A stretch of 64,000 nucleotides of DNA from Bog-532 sp963720945 (GTDB taxonomy: Bacteria; Actinomycetota; Actinomycetes; Streptosporangiales; Streptosporangiaceae), in contig CAVRHH010000033.1 in assembly GCA_963720945.1 (NCBI GenBank), positions 290,894 through 354,893 on the forward strand, written 5' to 3'. The first letter of the stretch is position 1, and every line of letters begins with the position of its first letter. The notes under the pieces are model-generated. The model saw nothing but the letters and a program-made list of their open reading frames with translations, was not told where the DNA came from and made no database searches. Positions 19,433 through 28,295 of this stretch are shown piece after piece. Both the position numbers and the translations under genes were made by a program.

Positions 19433-20377
19433 TCAGAAACGGCGGTAGTCGCGGACGGGCATGCGGGGGCCCCGGCGCGGCGGGCGGATGCCGCTGAGCT
19501 CGACGAGGCGGGTCACCCGGTAACGATGGCCGGCGTAGGGGGCGAGCAGCTCCAGCATGCCGTCGTCGTCGACGATCCGGCCGGCCAGCGCCCAGCCGAC
19601 CGCCTTAGGCAGGTTGTAGTCACCGACCGAGACGGCGTCCGGGTCGCCGGAGGCCCGCTGCATCACCTCCGCCGCCGTCCAGACCCCGATGCCGGGCAGG
19701 ATCCGCAGCCGGCGGCTGGCCTCCGCCGCGGCCAGCGTGGCGCTCTCCTCCATCCGCCCGGCGACCTGGGCCGCGGTGGCGATCGTCCGGGCGCGCACCG
19801 CTTCTGCGCCCGCCCGGTGCCACTCCCACGACGGGATCCGCGCCCAGGTGCGGGCGGGCGGGAAGACCCGCATGCCGCGGGGGGCGGGCCCTGGGGCCGC
19901 GGAACCGTACCGGTACATCAGGATCCGCCACGCACGGTGCGCCTCGATGCCGAGGACCTTCTGCTCCAGGACCGCGGGCACCAGGGCTTCCATGACCCGG
20001 TCGCTGCGCCCGATGCGCAGGCCGTCGTGCCGGGCGGCCAGCTCGCGCAGCAGCGGGTGCCGGGGGCGGAAACCGTCCCGGTCGTCACGCGCCCCGAGCA
20101 GGTCCGGCACGGTCTCCAGCAGCCACGCCGCACCCGGGCCCCAGGCCTCGGACACGATGACCTCCGCGCGGGCCGGGAGCACGCGGAGCGTCGCGGGCCC
20201 CTCCGGGGTGAGCGAGGTGCGCCAGACGGCCCCGGCCCCGTCGACCCGGTAGGCCGGGTCGCCGCCGCCGCGGCCGTGCACGGACAGGGTCAGACGCACA
20301 TCGATGGGGAACGGCGCGCGCCAGTCCCGGACCAGGGGCTGGCCCGGCCCGGTCACCGCACTAGCCAGGTCCGTCAT
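19433..20377 (-). CDS. DNA-3-methyladenine glycosylase II-type (HhH-GPD) DNA repair protein
   Basis: A 314-residue HhH-GPD glycosylase that would remove alkylated bases. The helix-hairpin-helix reads LPGIGVWTAAEVMQRA, and the catalytic aspartate is expected in VSVGDYNLPKAVGW. The glycosylase lead-in LVPAVLEQKVLGIEAHRAWRIL is also seen. The last ~40 residues are a basic Arg-rich tail. It ends 120 bases from the fbiC start and follows the NDP-sugar synthase gene by 35 bases on the same strand. Substrate range is not determined by sequence. Confidence 0.9.
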   Translation of the reverse strand: MTDLASAVTGPGQPLVRDWRAPFPIDVRLTLSVHGRGGGDPAYRVDGAGAVWRTSLTPEGPATLRVLPARAEVIVSEAWGPGAAWLLETVPDLLGARDDRDGFRPRHPLLRELAARHDGLRIGRSDRVMEALVPAVLEQKVLGIEAHRAWRILMYRYGSAAPGPAPRGMRVFPPARTWARIPSWEWHRAGAEAVRARTIATAAQVAGRMEESATLAAAEASRRLRILPGIGVWTAAEVMQRASGDPDAVSVGDYNLPKAVGWALAGRIVDDDGMLELLAPYAGHRYRVTRLVELSGIRPPRRGPRMPVRDYRRF

Positions 20378-20412
20378 GTCACCCGCCCGGGTGCCGCCCG
20401 CTCACGCGTCCC

Positions 20413-21516
20413 TCACGCGTCCGAGGAGAACCGGATCGACGTCGGCTCCAGCCGGACCCCCGGCCAGACCCGCATGCCGCAGGCGAGCTCGTTGCCGGTG
20501 CCGACCACGGCGCCGTCACCGATGACCACCCCGTCCACGGTAGCGCCCGCGGCGACCTGCGCCCCGGCCCCCAGGATGCTGTCCCGGACAACCGCGCCCG
20601 GGCCGACCCGCACCGCGCCGAACAGCACGCTGCCCTCGACGGTGGCGCCGGCGCCGATCTCGGCATCAGGGCCGACGACGGTGCCGCCGGACACCACGGC
20701 GCCGTCCGCCACGGACGCACCCGGCAGCACCAGGGACGCGCCGCGCGGGCCGGGCAGCGCCGCCGACGCCAGCCGGCCGAGCACGAGGTCACACGATCCG
20801 CGCACGAAGGCGGCCGGTGTCCCGACGTCCAGCCAGTAGGCGGACTCCGGGTACCCCATGACGGTCTGGCCGGCGTCGATCAGGCCGGGGAACGTCTCCC
20901 GTTCCACCGAGACCGGCCGGCCGGCGGGGATCGCGTCGATCACCCGGCGGGTGAAGACGTAGCAGCCCGCGTTGATGCGGTTCGTGACCGGATTCGGCGT
21001 CTTCTCCAGGAACGCGGTCACCCGTCCGGCCGGGTCGGTCGGCACGCAGCCGAACCGGGCCGGGTCGGGCACCTCCACCAGGTGCAGCGTCACCGCGGCG
21101 TCGGCCTTGCGGTGTGTCTCGACCTGAGCGCCGAGGTCGTGACCGGACAGGATGTCGCCGTTCAGCACCACGACGGGATCGTCCGGGCCGCCGCGCAGCC
21201 GGGCGGCGGCGTTGCGGATGCCGCCGGCCGTGCCGAGCGGCGTGTCCTCGTGGACGTACTCGAGCGACAGGCCGAACTCTGCCCCGTCACCGAAGCACTC
21301 GCGGAACATCTCCGCCCGGTAGGACGTGGCCAGCACCACGTGGGTGACACCGGCCGCGGCGGCGCGCGCGAACTGATGGCACAGGAACGGCACGCCCGCC
21401 GTGGGCAGCAGCGGCTTCGGCGCGGACAGGGTCAGCGGGCGGAGCCTGGTGCCCTGCCCGCCGACCAGCAGGATCGCCTCTAGGGGTTCACGCGGCATAG
21501 GTTCGTGTCGCCTCAA
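20413..21516 (-). CDS. NDP-sugar synthase, probable mannose-1-phosphate guanylyltransferase
   Basis: A 367-residue nucleotidyltransferase. The N-terminal signature LVGGQGTRLRPLTLSAPKP, the PLGTAGGIRNA loop and VVVLNGDILSG (metal aspartate) define the catalytic domain. From ~250 a left-handed beta-helix (repeated GAxVxxGA hexads) forms the C-terminus. Its position two genes from fbiC and next to a glycosyltransferase matches the actinobacterial GDP-mannose locus (Rv3264c-like), which supports GTP plus mannose-1-phosphate as substrates. A second in-frame ATG at codon 7 (21498) is an equally good start. Confidence 0.87.
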   Translation of the reverse strand: MRRHEPMPREPLEAILLVGGQGTRLRPLTLSAPKPLLPTAGVPFLCHQFARAAAAGVTHVVLATSYRAEMFRECFGDGAEFGLSLEYVHEDTPLGTAGGIRNAAARLRGGPDDPVVVLNGDILSGHDLGAQVETHRKADAAVTLHLVEVPDPARFGCVPTDPAGRVTAFLEKTPNPVTNRINAGCYVFTRRVIDAIPAGRPVSVERETFPGLIDAGQTVMGYPESAYWLDVGTPAAFVRGSCDLVLGRLASAALPGPRGASLVLPGASVADGAVVSGGTVVGPDAEIGAGATVEGSVLFGAVRVGPGAVVRDSILGAGAQVAAGATVDGVVIGDGAVVGTGNELACGMRVWPGVRLEPTSIRFSSDA

Positions 21517-21564
21517 CAGTCGTCTCGGGCGCGGGCCAGCGCCCGGCGGATGGCATGGGGGGCG

Positions 21565-22716
21565 CTATACAGCGCTCTGCTGCTTGGCCCCGGTGTCTGC
21601 CGCCCGCCGGTAGCAGGCGAGGTGCGCCTCGGCCGACGCGGCCCAGGTGAACTCCTGGGACCGGGCGTAGCCGGCCAGGGCCAGCGCCTCGCGGCCCACC
21701 GGGTCATCGAGCAGCCCGCGCAGCGCCACCTGGATGCTCCCGGCGTCCGGCGCGGTGTAGGCGACCGCGTCGCCGCCCACCTCGGGCAGCGACGTGCAGT
21801 GCGTGGTCAGCACCGGAGCGCCGCACGCCATCGCTTCTAGCACGGGCAGGCCGAAGCCCTCGCCCCGGCTCGGGTAGGCGTAGACGAGGGCGCCGCCCAG
21901 GAACCCGGGCAGCATCGAGAACGGCAGGTAACCGGGACGCACCAGGCGCAGGTGCGGCGGCACGGCGGCTACCGCCGCGTCCACCTCGTCGCTCCAGCCG
22001 CCCCCGCCGGCCAGCACCAGGGCGGGCGGCTCGTCGAGGTCGGCCACCGCGCCGGCCCAGCCGGTGATCAGCGCGGCCACGTTCTTCCGCGGATCCAGGG
22101 CGCCCAGGAAGGCGATGTACGGCTTGCCGTGCAGGCCCAGCCGGTCGGACACCTGGCTGACCTGGTGCGGGTCCGGCCGGTGGAACAGCGAGTGATCGAC
22201 GCCGTGATAGGCCACATCGATCCGGGTCGGGTCGGCGCCCAGCACGCGGACCAGTTCGTCCCGGGTCGCCTTGGACGGCACGATGAGCCGCGCGGCCCGG
22301 CGCACCGCGGTCCGGATGGCCGACTTGTAGAACACCGACGCCACCGGGCTGTGCAGCTCGGGCTCGGTGAAGAACGTCAGGTCATGGATGGTCACCACGG
22401 TGGGACGCCCGGGCCGCAGCGGCATCGAGTAGTGCGGGGCGTGAATGACGTCGGCGTTCACCTGCTGGGCCACGACCGGCAGGCCCGACTGCTCCCACGC
22501 CAGCCGGGCCGCGCGGTGCATGATCGTGGGCGGCGCGGTCAGGACTTCGGCGCCGGCCACGAGCCGGTGATACCGCTCCTCGTCGGCGCGCTGGCAGGCG
22601 ATCGCCATGTCGGTTCCGGCCACGCCGAGCGCGGTCAGCAGCCCGTCGACGTACCGGCCGAGCGCACCCCGGTCCGCCGGTACCTCTGTCGCGTCAACAA
22701 GCACACGAGGCGCCAC
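21565..22716 (-). CDS. Glycosyltransferase family 4 protein
   Basis: A GT-B glycosyltransferase of family GT4, about 383 residues. Seen are the N-terminal Rossmann start (PRVLVDATEVPADRGALGRYVDGL), YIAFLGALDPRKNVAALI, and the EX7E catalytic motif in EGFGLPVLEAMACGAPVL. The start is put at the GTG at 22716 because AGAGGAG lies upstream and the conserved domain begins there; the frame is open to 22752. Next to NDP-mannose synthesis, a mannosyltransferase role in lipid, glycan or exopolysaccharide synthesis is likely but not proven. Confidence 0.87.
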   Translation of the reverse strand: MAPRVLVDATEVPADRGALGRYVDGLLTALGVAGTDMAIACQRADEERYHRLVAGAEVLTAPPTIMHRAARLAWEQSGLPVVAQQVNADVIHAPHYSMPLRPGRPTVVTIHDLTFFTEPELHSPVASVFYKSAIRTAVRRAARLIVPSKATRDELVRVLGADPTRIDVAYHGVDHSLFHRPDPHQVSQVSDRLGLHGKPYIAFLGALDPRKNVAALITGWAGAVADLDEPPALVLAGGGGWSDEVDAAVAAVPPHLRLVRPGYLPFSMLPGFLGGALVYAYPSRGEGFGLPVLEAMACGAPVLTTHCTSLPEVGGDAVAYTAPDAGSIQVALRGLLDDPVGREALALAGYARSQEFTWAASAEAHLACYRRAADTGAKQQSAV

Positions 22717-22851
22717 GGCCGTACCTGCTCCTCTCCACCCGGACACGGGCACACGGTGCCGCGTGCAAGACCTGGGAGGTCAGCAACGCTGTGGATGTCC
22801 CGTCAGCACCGAAGCCTACGCCTTCGGCGGTGCGGTAGGCAGCGTCCGTCC

Positions 22852-23613
22852 TCATGTCGCGGCCGCCTGCGTCGCGGCCTTCCCCGGGGTACCCGCCGCG
22901 CGGCCGGACGGCTGGCGCCGCGCGCGGACCAGCACGATCGCGCCGCGGTCCGCGCGTGTCCCCCGGTCCGCCGCGGCGATCAGCGGGGCGAGCGGTGCGG
23001 CCGCGTTGAATCCGGCCCGGCCGCCGTGCGCGGAGAGGGTCAGGTAGAGGCGCTCAGACCAGCGCGAACGGAACTGGTAGGCGTACTCGGTGACGGCCAG
23101 GCCGCGGTCCGCCAGCAGGCCGGTGAGCTGCTGATGGGTGTAGGTGCGCTGCACGTGGTACCGCTCGCAGTGGGCCCGGTACAGATGCGGCCACTCGGCG
23201 GCCCGGCTCAGCGTGTCGGCGGACATGACCAGCTCGCCGCCGGGCGCGAGCACCCGGGCCATCTCGCTGAGGGCCAGCGGGCCGTCGTCGAAATGCTCGA
23301 TCGCGCAGATGGACATGACCCGGTCGAAGCTGGCATCGGGAAACGGCAGCCGCAGCGCGTCCCCGAGGACGAGGGCCGGCGCGCCGGCCAGCTGGCGGCC
23401 GCGCCGCAGCTTCCCGGCGGCGATGTCGATCGCCACCGCGCGGGCCCCGCACCGCCGGGCGCGCCCGGCCCAGTACCCGTCCCCGCCGGCCACGTCCAGG
23501 ACGCGCAGGCCACGCAGGTCCGGGCCGAGCCAGCGCAGCAGCGTGCCCGCCTCGCGCCAGCGGCATACGTGCACCTGGTGCCCGGCGAACGCAACCGCGT
23601 CCGTTACCTTCAT
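22852..23613 (-). CDS. Class I SAM-dependent methyltransferase
   Basis: About 253 residues. SAM-binding motif I is LRVLDVAGGDGYW, motif II AVAIDI, and the post-motif region reads DALRLPFPDASFDRVMSICAIEHFDDGPLALSEMARVLAPGGELVM, typical of the Methyltransf_11 family. The start is taken at the ATG at 23613, as upstream in-frame sequence is not conserved-looking; no strong ribosome binding site is evident. It lies 100 bases from the GT4 gene on the same strand. Substrate unknown; a sugar or polyketide-like acceptor would fit the neighbours. Confidence 0.85.
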   Translation of the reverse strand: MKVTDAVAFAGHQVHVCRWREAGTLLRWLGPDLRGLRVLDVAGGDGYWAGRARRCGARAVAIDIAAGKLRRGRQLAGAPALVLGDALRLPFPDASFDRVMSICAIEHFDDGPLALSEMARVLAPGGELVMSADTLSRAAEWPHLYRAHCERYHVQRTYTHQQLTGLLADRGLAVTEYAYQFRSRWSERLYLTLSAHGGRAGFNAAAPLAPLIAAADRGTRADRGAIVLVRARRQPSGRAAGTPGKAATQAAAT

Positions 23614-23794
23614 GAAGGCCAGACTATGGCCTAGACCACATGAATATGTGCAGCCGAACGAGCTTGTGCGGACGCTCATCGGGGTGGCCGCGGGGTTCAC
23701 TTGACGACGGTGGCCTGCTGGGCGTCATCGAGAGCTTCCTTCATGCCGGCGATGTCCCGCCCGTACGCGGGAAAATCGCCGGCCTAGCTTCGGC

Positions 23795-24829
23795 CTAGCA
23801 GGAAGGTGCCGGCTGGCCCGCGTTGACCGCGCGAAGGGCGGCGATGGCGCCGGACAAGGTACTGACCTTGACGACGCGCAGGCCGGCCGGCACCGCGCCC
23901 TTGGTGTCGGAGCAGTTGCCGGCCGGGGCGAGGAAGACGGTCGCACCCGCGTCCCGCGCGCCGACCATCTTCTGCTGGATGCCGCCGATCGCCGACACCG
24001 CCCCGCCGGGAGAGATCTCCCCGGTTCCGGCGATGAACTTGCCGCCGGTGAGGTTCATCCCGGTGAGCTTCTCGACGAGCCCCAGGGCGAACATCATCCC
24101 GGCGCTGGGGCCGCCGATGTTCCCGATGCTGATCTGCACGGAGAACGGGAACAGGAACTGCTGCTGGACGATCACGCCGAGCACGGGGCGGCCGCTGACC
24201 TGCCTGGGCGTGATCTGGACCTGCCGGGTGACGCCGCTCCGGGAGATCGTCAGGTGCAGTGGCCCCGCAGCCGCGTGCGACTTGATCAGCGAGGTGAGCT
24301 GGGACGGGCCGCTGACCGGCTGGCCGTCGACCGCGGTGATCAGGTCACCGGCCCGCAGGACCGCAGCGGCCGGCATGTTCTTCTCGGTCGCCACGACACC
24401 GGCGACCGTCTTGTAGCCGATGCCCAGCTGGTGCAGCGCGGCCGCCGTGGCCGTCTGCTGCGAGCTGGTCATCTGCGCCTGGTCGGCCTGCTGGACCTGC
24501 TTCTGGGACTGGCCCGGCGCGAACAGCTCGCTTTCCGGTACGACGGCCTCATTGTGGTTCAGCCAGCCGCGCAGCGCGGTGAAGACGTTGAACTCGTCGC
24601 CGGGGCCACCCTGGTAGCTGACGGTGACCATATTGAGGTGGCCGCTGCCGGGGTAAACGCGATGCCCCGAGATCGTGATCAGTGGCTTGCCGCTGGAGTC
24701 GCGGCCCAGCGTGTTCAGCGTGGGCCCCGGGCCCAGGATGACGTACGGGACCGGCAGCAGGACCGCGGCCACGAGAGCCGCGATGACCGTGGCTCCCGCG
24801 ATGTACAGCGTCAGGGCGCGTCTGGACAT
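23795..24829 (-). CDS. YlbL-like PDZ domain / Lon-type serine peptidase, membrane anchored
   Basis: A 344-residue protein with one N-terminal membrane helix (LYIAGATVIAALVAAVLLPV), an extracytoplasmic region, a PDZ domain (~135-225, including AVLRAGDLITAVDGQPV) and a C-terminal Lon S16 protease domain. The catalytic serine is in GGPSAGMMFALGL and the lysine in GGIQQKMVGARDAGA. In mycobacteria the homologue is Rv3194c. It is last in a minus-strand unit with SDR and moaE, starting 10 bases after moaE. Its substrates are unknown. Confidence 0.92.
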   Translation of the reverse strand: MSRRALTLYIAGATVIAALVAAVLLPVPYVILGPGPTLNTLGRDSSGKPLITISGHRVYPGSGHLNMVTVSYQGGPGDEFNVFTALRGWLNHNEAVVPESELFAPGQSQKQVQQADQAQMTSSQQTATAAALHQLGIGYKTVAGVVATEKNMPAAAVLRAGDLITAVDGQPVSGPSQLTSLIKSHAAAGPLHLTISRSGVTRQVQITPRQVSGRPVLGVIVQQQFLFPFSVQISIGNIGGPSAGMMFALGLVEKLTGMNLTGGKFIAGTGEISPGGAVSAIGGIQQKMVGARDAGATVFLAPAGNCSDTKGAVPAGLRVVKVSTLSGAIAALRAVNAGQPAPSC

Positions 24830-24839
24830 GACCGGAAGA

Positions 24840-25262
24840 CTACGCGCACCCCACCCATTCGCTGCCGCCGTCCGCGAAGCGCTGGTGCTTCCAGATCGGC
24901 ACCGTCGCCTTCAGCTCGTCGATCAGCATGCGGCAGGCATCAAACGCGTCGCCGCGGTGCGCGCAGGACACGGCCACGACCACCGCCAGGTCGCCGATCT
25001 CCAGGTCGCCGACGCGGTGCACGGCCGCGATCCCCTCGACCGGGTACTTCTCCGCGACCGCCGCCGCGACCCGGTGCAACCCGGCCTCGGCGGACGGATG
25101 CGCGGCGTAGGTCAGGCCGGTGACCGCGCTGCCATGGTCATGATCACGCACGGCCCCGGCGAACACCGCGATGCCGCCCGCTTCGCCGGCGGCGACGGCG
25201 GCCTGGACCTCCGGCACCGACAGCGGGGTATCGCGGATCGCGATGAGGCGGATGGGACTCAC
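24840..25262 (-). CDS. moaE: Molybdopterin synthase large subunit MoaE
   Basis: A 140-residue MoaE. With MoaD it inserts sulfur into precursor Z to make molybdopterin. The signature RDHDHGSAVTGLTYAAHP, HRVGDLEIGD, CAHRGDAF and the C-terminal VPIWKHQRFADGGSEWVG with its active-site lysine are all present. No moaD or other moa gene is adjacent; the neighbours are an SDR protein and the YlbL peptidase, so the partner must be encoded elsewhere. Gaps to both neighbours are 10-22 bases, consistent with an operon. Confidence 0.95.
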   Translation of the reverse strand: MSPIRLIAIRDTPLSVPEVQAAVAAGEAGGIAVFAGAVRDHDHGSAVTGLTYAAHPSAEAGLHRVAAAVAEKYPVEGIAAVHRVGDLEIGDLAVVVAVSCAHRGDAFDACRMLIDELKATVPIWKHQRFADGGSEWVGCA

Positions 25263-25284
25263 CGGTCAACGGTACCTCCCGGGG

Positions 25285-26439
25285 TCAGCCGGTGCCGCCC
25301 TTGCGCCGGCGGCGCGCGATCCGCACGATGGCGGCGGTCCCGATGACGGCCCCGGCCCCGGCCGCCGCGCCCGCCGCGGTGATCGTGGCCTCCTTGCGGG
25401 TGATCCGCCGCCCGGCGACCGCGTGCCGGCCGCCCCGGCTCTCCAGCAGCACCTGCAGGGCCTGGGCGTTGTCGTGTTTGGCCTGCCAGCCCGCCGCGCG
25501 CAGGGTGGCGCAGTCGACCACCCACGGGTAGACGACGTAGCGCAGGTCGGCGGCCTCCGCCGGGGTGACGCCGACCCGGTGCAGGCGCTGCGCGGTGCCG
25601 AAGGTGAGGCCGGCCGGCAGCTCGATGCCGCGCAGGCCGCTGAGCTCGCTGACCGTCTCGGCGTCCAGCCAGCCGTCGGAGCCGACCGCGAACTCCCCGG
25701 TGACGTCCCCGGTCACCGCGAGCTCCAGCGCCGAGACGAGGTCGTCGATGTGGCAGAACTGCCAGCGTGGCTCGCAGCCCTTGACGGTCAGCAGCCGCGG
25801 GGCCTCGAAATGCCGCGTCACGATCGTGTCGATCTCGTCGCCGACGAGCGCCGCCGGCCGGACCACGGTCAGCTCCATGCCGGGGTGGGCGCGCGGCGAG
25901 CGCCGCGCCAGCTGCTCGATCTCCAGCAGGTCACCGGCCACGCTGCTGTCCACGTCGGCCGCCAGCGGGGTAGTCTCCGGCAGCGGCACCGCGTTGTCGG
26001 CCCGCGCGCCGTACACCATCGCGCTGGTGACCAGGATGACCCGGCCCACCCGGTCAGCCGCGGCCGAGGTCAGCACGGTCTGCGCGCCGCGCACGTTGAA
26101 CGCGCGCCGGGCCCGGTGCTCCGAATCGGGCCGGAGATCCAGGTCCGCGTGCACCACCACGTCGACGCCGGCCAGCCGGCTCGCCAGCGCGGGGTCGCGG
26201 ACGTCCGCCACCCGCCAGGTCACGCCGGGGACATCGCCGCGGTGGTCGTCGATCGCGATAACCTTACGGACGTGGGCCGACGTGGCCAGCTGGGCGACCA
26301 GCGCCCGCCCGATACCGCGCGCCGCACCGGTGACCGCGACCGTCGGATGACGGCCAGGCCCGGTGCCACTGCGCCGTGGGCGAACCTGGCCTTCTACGTT
26401 TCTCAAATTAAGGCGCTCCCGAGATAACGTGACGGTCAT
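25285..26439 (-). CDS. NAD-dependent epimerase/SDR-family protein
   Basis: A 384-residue extended SDR. The Rossmann loop TVAVTGAARGIGRALVAQL, VVHADLDLRPD and the MVYGARADN segment (YxxxN-type) are seen; the usual YxxxK catalytic pair is not obvious. Residues ~360-384 form a hydrophobic helix with a basic end (ATITAAGAAAGAGAVIGTAA then RRRRKGG), suggesting a C-terminal membrane anchor. GAAGGG precedes the ATG. It is divergent from the DUF2342 gene by 32 bases and leads the SDR-moaE-ylbL unit. Substrate unknown. Confidence 0.83.
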   Translation of the reverse strand: MTVTLSRERLNLRNVEGQVRPRRSGTGPGRHPTVAVTGAARGIGRALVAQLATSAHVRKVIAIDDHRGDVPGVTWRVADVRDPALASRLAGVDVVVHADLDLRPDSEHRARRAFNVRGAQTVLTSAAADRVGRVILVTSAMVYGARADNAVPLPETTPLAADVDSSVAGDLLEIEQLARRSPRAHPGMELTVVRPAALVGDEIDTIVTRHFEAPRLLTVKGCEPRWQFCHIDDLVSALELAVTGDVTGEFAVGSDGWLDAETVSELSGLRGIELPAGLTFGTAQRLHRVGVTPAEAADLRYVVYPWVVDCATLRAAGWQAKHDNAQALQVLLESRGGRHAVAGRRITRKEATITAAGAAAGAGAVIGTAAIVRIARRRRKGGTG

Positions 26440-26471
26440 GACCCTTCCATCCTGCCCGAGAGGACGGACAA

Positions 26472-27902
26472 ATGGCTGATCGTCCGTTCGGCTTCGGCCC
26501 GTCCGACCCAGAGCGGCGGCCGGGTGAGCCCGGAGGATCCGGCGGTTCCGGTTCCGGTTCCGGCGCTGGCGGTGGCCAGCCGCCCGAACCGGGCGGCCCG
26601 TTCGGGGCGGCCAACCCGTTCGGTGACCCCCAGCAGTTCGCCGACGCGCTGCGCCAGTTCGCCGACCTTATGTCCTACCGTGGTGGCCCGGTTAACTGGG
26701 ACCTGGCCAAGAACGTGGCGCGGCACGCGGTCGCGGCGGCCGGGGACCCCAGCGTGCTGGCGACCCAGCGGGCCGACGTGGTGGAGGCGGTGCGCCTGGC
26801 CGACCTGTGGCTGGAGGACGTCACCACCTTCCCCTCCGGCATCCGGACCGTGCAGGCGTGGAGCCGGTCGGAATGGGTGGAGGCGACCTTCCCGGTCTGG
26901 TCGAAGCTCTGCGAGCCGATCGCCGCCACGGTGGTCGACGGCATGAGCAACATGCTGCAGGTGGACCCGTCGCAACTGGAGGGTGTGCCCGAGGAGCTGA
27001 AGTCCGCGTTCGGCGCGTTCGGCGGCGGCCTGGGTGGCCTCGGCGGCCTGGGCGCGATGATGAAGCAGGTCGGCGGGGCGATGATCGGCGGCCAGACCGG
27101 CGCGGCAGTGGCCGAGCTGGCCAACGAGGTCGTCGGCTCCTTCGACATCGGGCTGCCGCTCGGGCCGAAGGGGACGGCCGCGCTGCTGCCGTCCGGGGTG
27201 GCGGCGTTCGGCGAGGGGCTCGGCCTGGACGCGGGTGAGGTCCGGCTCTACCTCGCGCTGCGCGAAGCCGCCCATCACCGGCTCTTCGCGCACGTACCGT
27301 GGCTGGCCGGCCACCTCTTCGGGGCGGTGGAGGCGTACGCCCGGGGCATGACGGTCGATCTGTCGCGGCTGGAAGAGGCCATGCCGCAGGTGGACATCAG
27401 CAATCCGGAGGCGCTGCGCGACGCGCTGGCCGGCGGCGAGCTGTTCCGCCCGGAGAACACCGAGGCCCAGAAGGTGGCGCTGGCCCGGCTGGAAACGGCT
27501 CTCGCCCTGGTGGAGGGCTGGGTGTCCACCGTGGTGGACGCCGCGGCCGCGGAGCGGCTGCCGCACGCCAGCTCGCTGGCCGAGGCCATCCGGCGGCGGC
27601 GCGCGACCGGCGGGCCCGCCGAGCGGACGTTCGCGACGCTGGTCGGCCTGGAGTTGCGGCCGCGGCGGCTGCGCGAAGCGGCTGTGATCTGGGCCGGGCT
27701 GACCGAGGCCCGGGGCGTGGACGGCCGGGACGCGGTGTGGGCCCACCCAGACCTGCTGCCCACGGCCGATGACCTCGACGCCCCGGAGGCGTTCGTCCGG
27801 GGTGACCAAGAGCTGGACATCCCTGACCTTGAGGGGCCGGAGGGACCGGAGGGGCCTACCAGCTCAGAGGGGCCGGAGGGCCCGGAGGGCCCGCAGGGCT
27901 GA
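26472..27902 (+). CDS. DUF2342 zincin-like / F420-associated family protein
   Basis: A 476-residue protein of the DUF2342 family, which databases describe both as a zincin-like metallopeptidase and as F420-biosynthesis associated; neither role is established. Family sequence includes QFADALRQFADLM, AVTRADVVEAVRLADLWL-like text, the central LREAAHHRLFAHVPWL helix that stands where a zinc site is expected, and FRPENTEAQKVALARLETALALVEGWV. N- and C-termini are low complexity (Gly/Ser-Pro, and EGPEGP repeats). AGAGGAC precedes the ATG. The gene order ylbL, DUF2342, ThiF-like, AarF, whiB7 matches mycobacteria (Rv3194c-Rv3197A). Confidence 0.87.
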   Translation: MADRPFGFGPSDPERRPGEPGGSGGSGSGSGAGGGQPPEPGGPFGAANPFGDPQQFADALRQFADLMSYRGGPVNWDLAKNVARHAVAAAGDPSVLATQRADVVEAVRLADLWLEDVTTFPSGIRTVQAWSRSEWVEATFPVWSKLCEPIAATVVDGMSNMLQVDPSQLEGVPEELKSAFGAFGGGLGGLGGLGAMMKQVGGAMIGGQTGAAVAELANEVVGSFDIGLPLGPKGTAALLPSGVAAFGEGLGLDAGEVRLYLALREAAHHRLFAHVPWLAGHLFGAVEAYARGMTVDLSRLEEAMPQVDISNPEALRDALAGGELFRPENTEAQKVALARLETALALVEGWVSTVVDAAAAERLPHASSLAEAIRRRRATGGPAERTFATLVGLELRPRRLREAAVIWAGLTEARGVDGRDAVWAHPDLLPTADDLDAPEAFVRGDQELDIPDLEGPEGPEGPTSSEGPEGPEGPQG

Positions 27903-28295
27903 CGGACCGCCCGGGCCGGCCGGAATTCTTTCCTCCACAGCCGGTGGAGAGCATCCGGCCAGCTAGGAAGGCTTGGCGGCAATTGCATGCGGGGAAATCC
28001 ACAGGTCTTTGACGCGGATTTCCCCAGCAACACGCCGAGCGCTCCCCATCCCCTCCACAGGGTTATCCACAGGCTGCGTTGACGTGGTAGCGGAGCGGAT
28101 CCTAAGTTCGCGAGCAGGGTTCCCGGATGTGCGGGTCCTTGGTCACTTCGGCAGAGCCGTCCGTCTTCAGGGGAAGGGGGACGCCGGCTCACGAGGGCGA
28201 TCTTGCGGTCCCGGTTCAGACAGCCCGCGCATCCGGGATCTTCGTGTGCGGCGGGAAGCTGCCGGAATGTCAGCCCGCGGTGCCACCATGACGCC
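27903..28295. other. 393-base intergenic region with a DnaA-box-like cluster
   Basis: No gene seen. TTATCCACA at 28063-28071 is a perfect DnaA box. Related TCCACAG words occur at 27933-27940, 27997-28004 and 28054-28060, all in the same orientation. The rest carries the presumed promoter of the ThiF-like gene. It lies within otherwise ordinary backbone genes, not next to dnaA or dnaN. Confidence 0.55.

Noticed and set aside
23701..23794. Short minus-strand coding remnant after the methyltransferase gene
   Set aside because: Only ~27 codons between stops, with no start signal or recognisable match.
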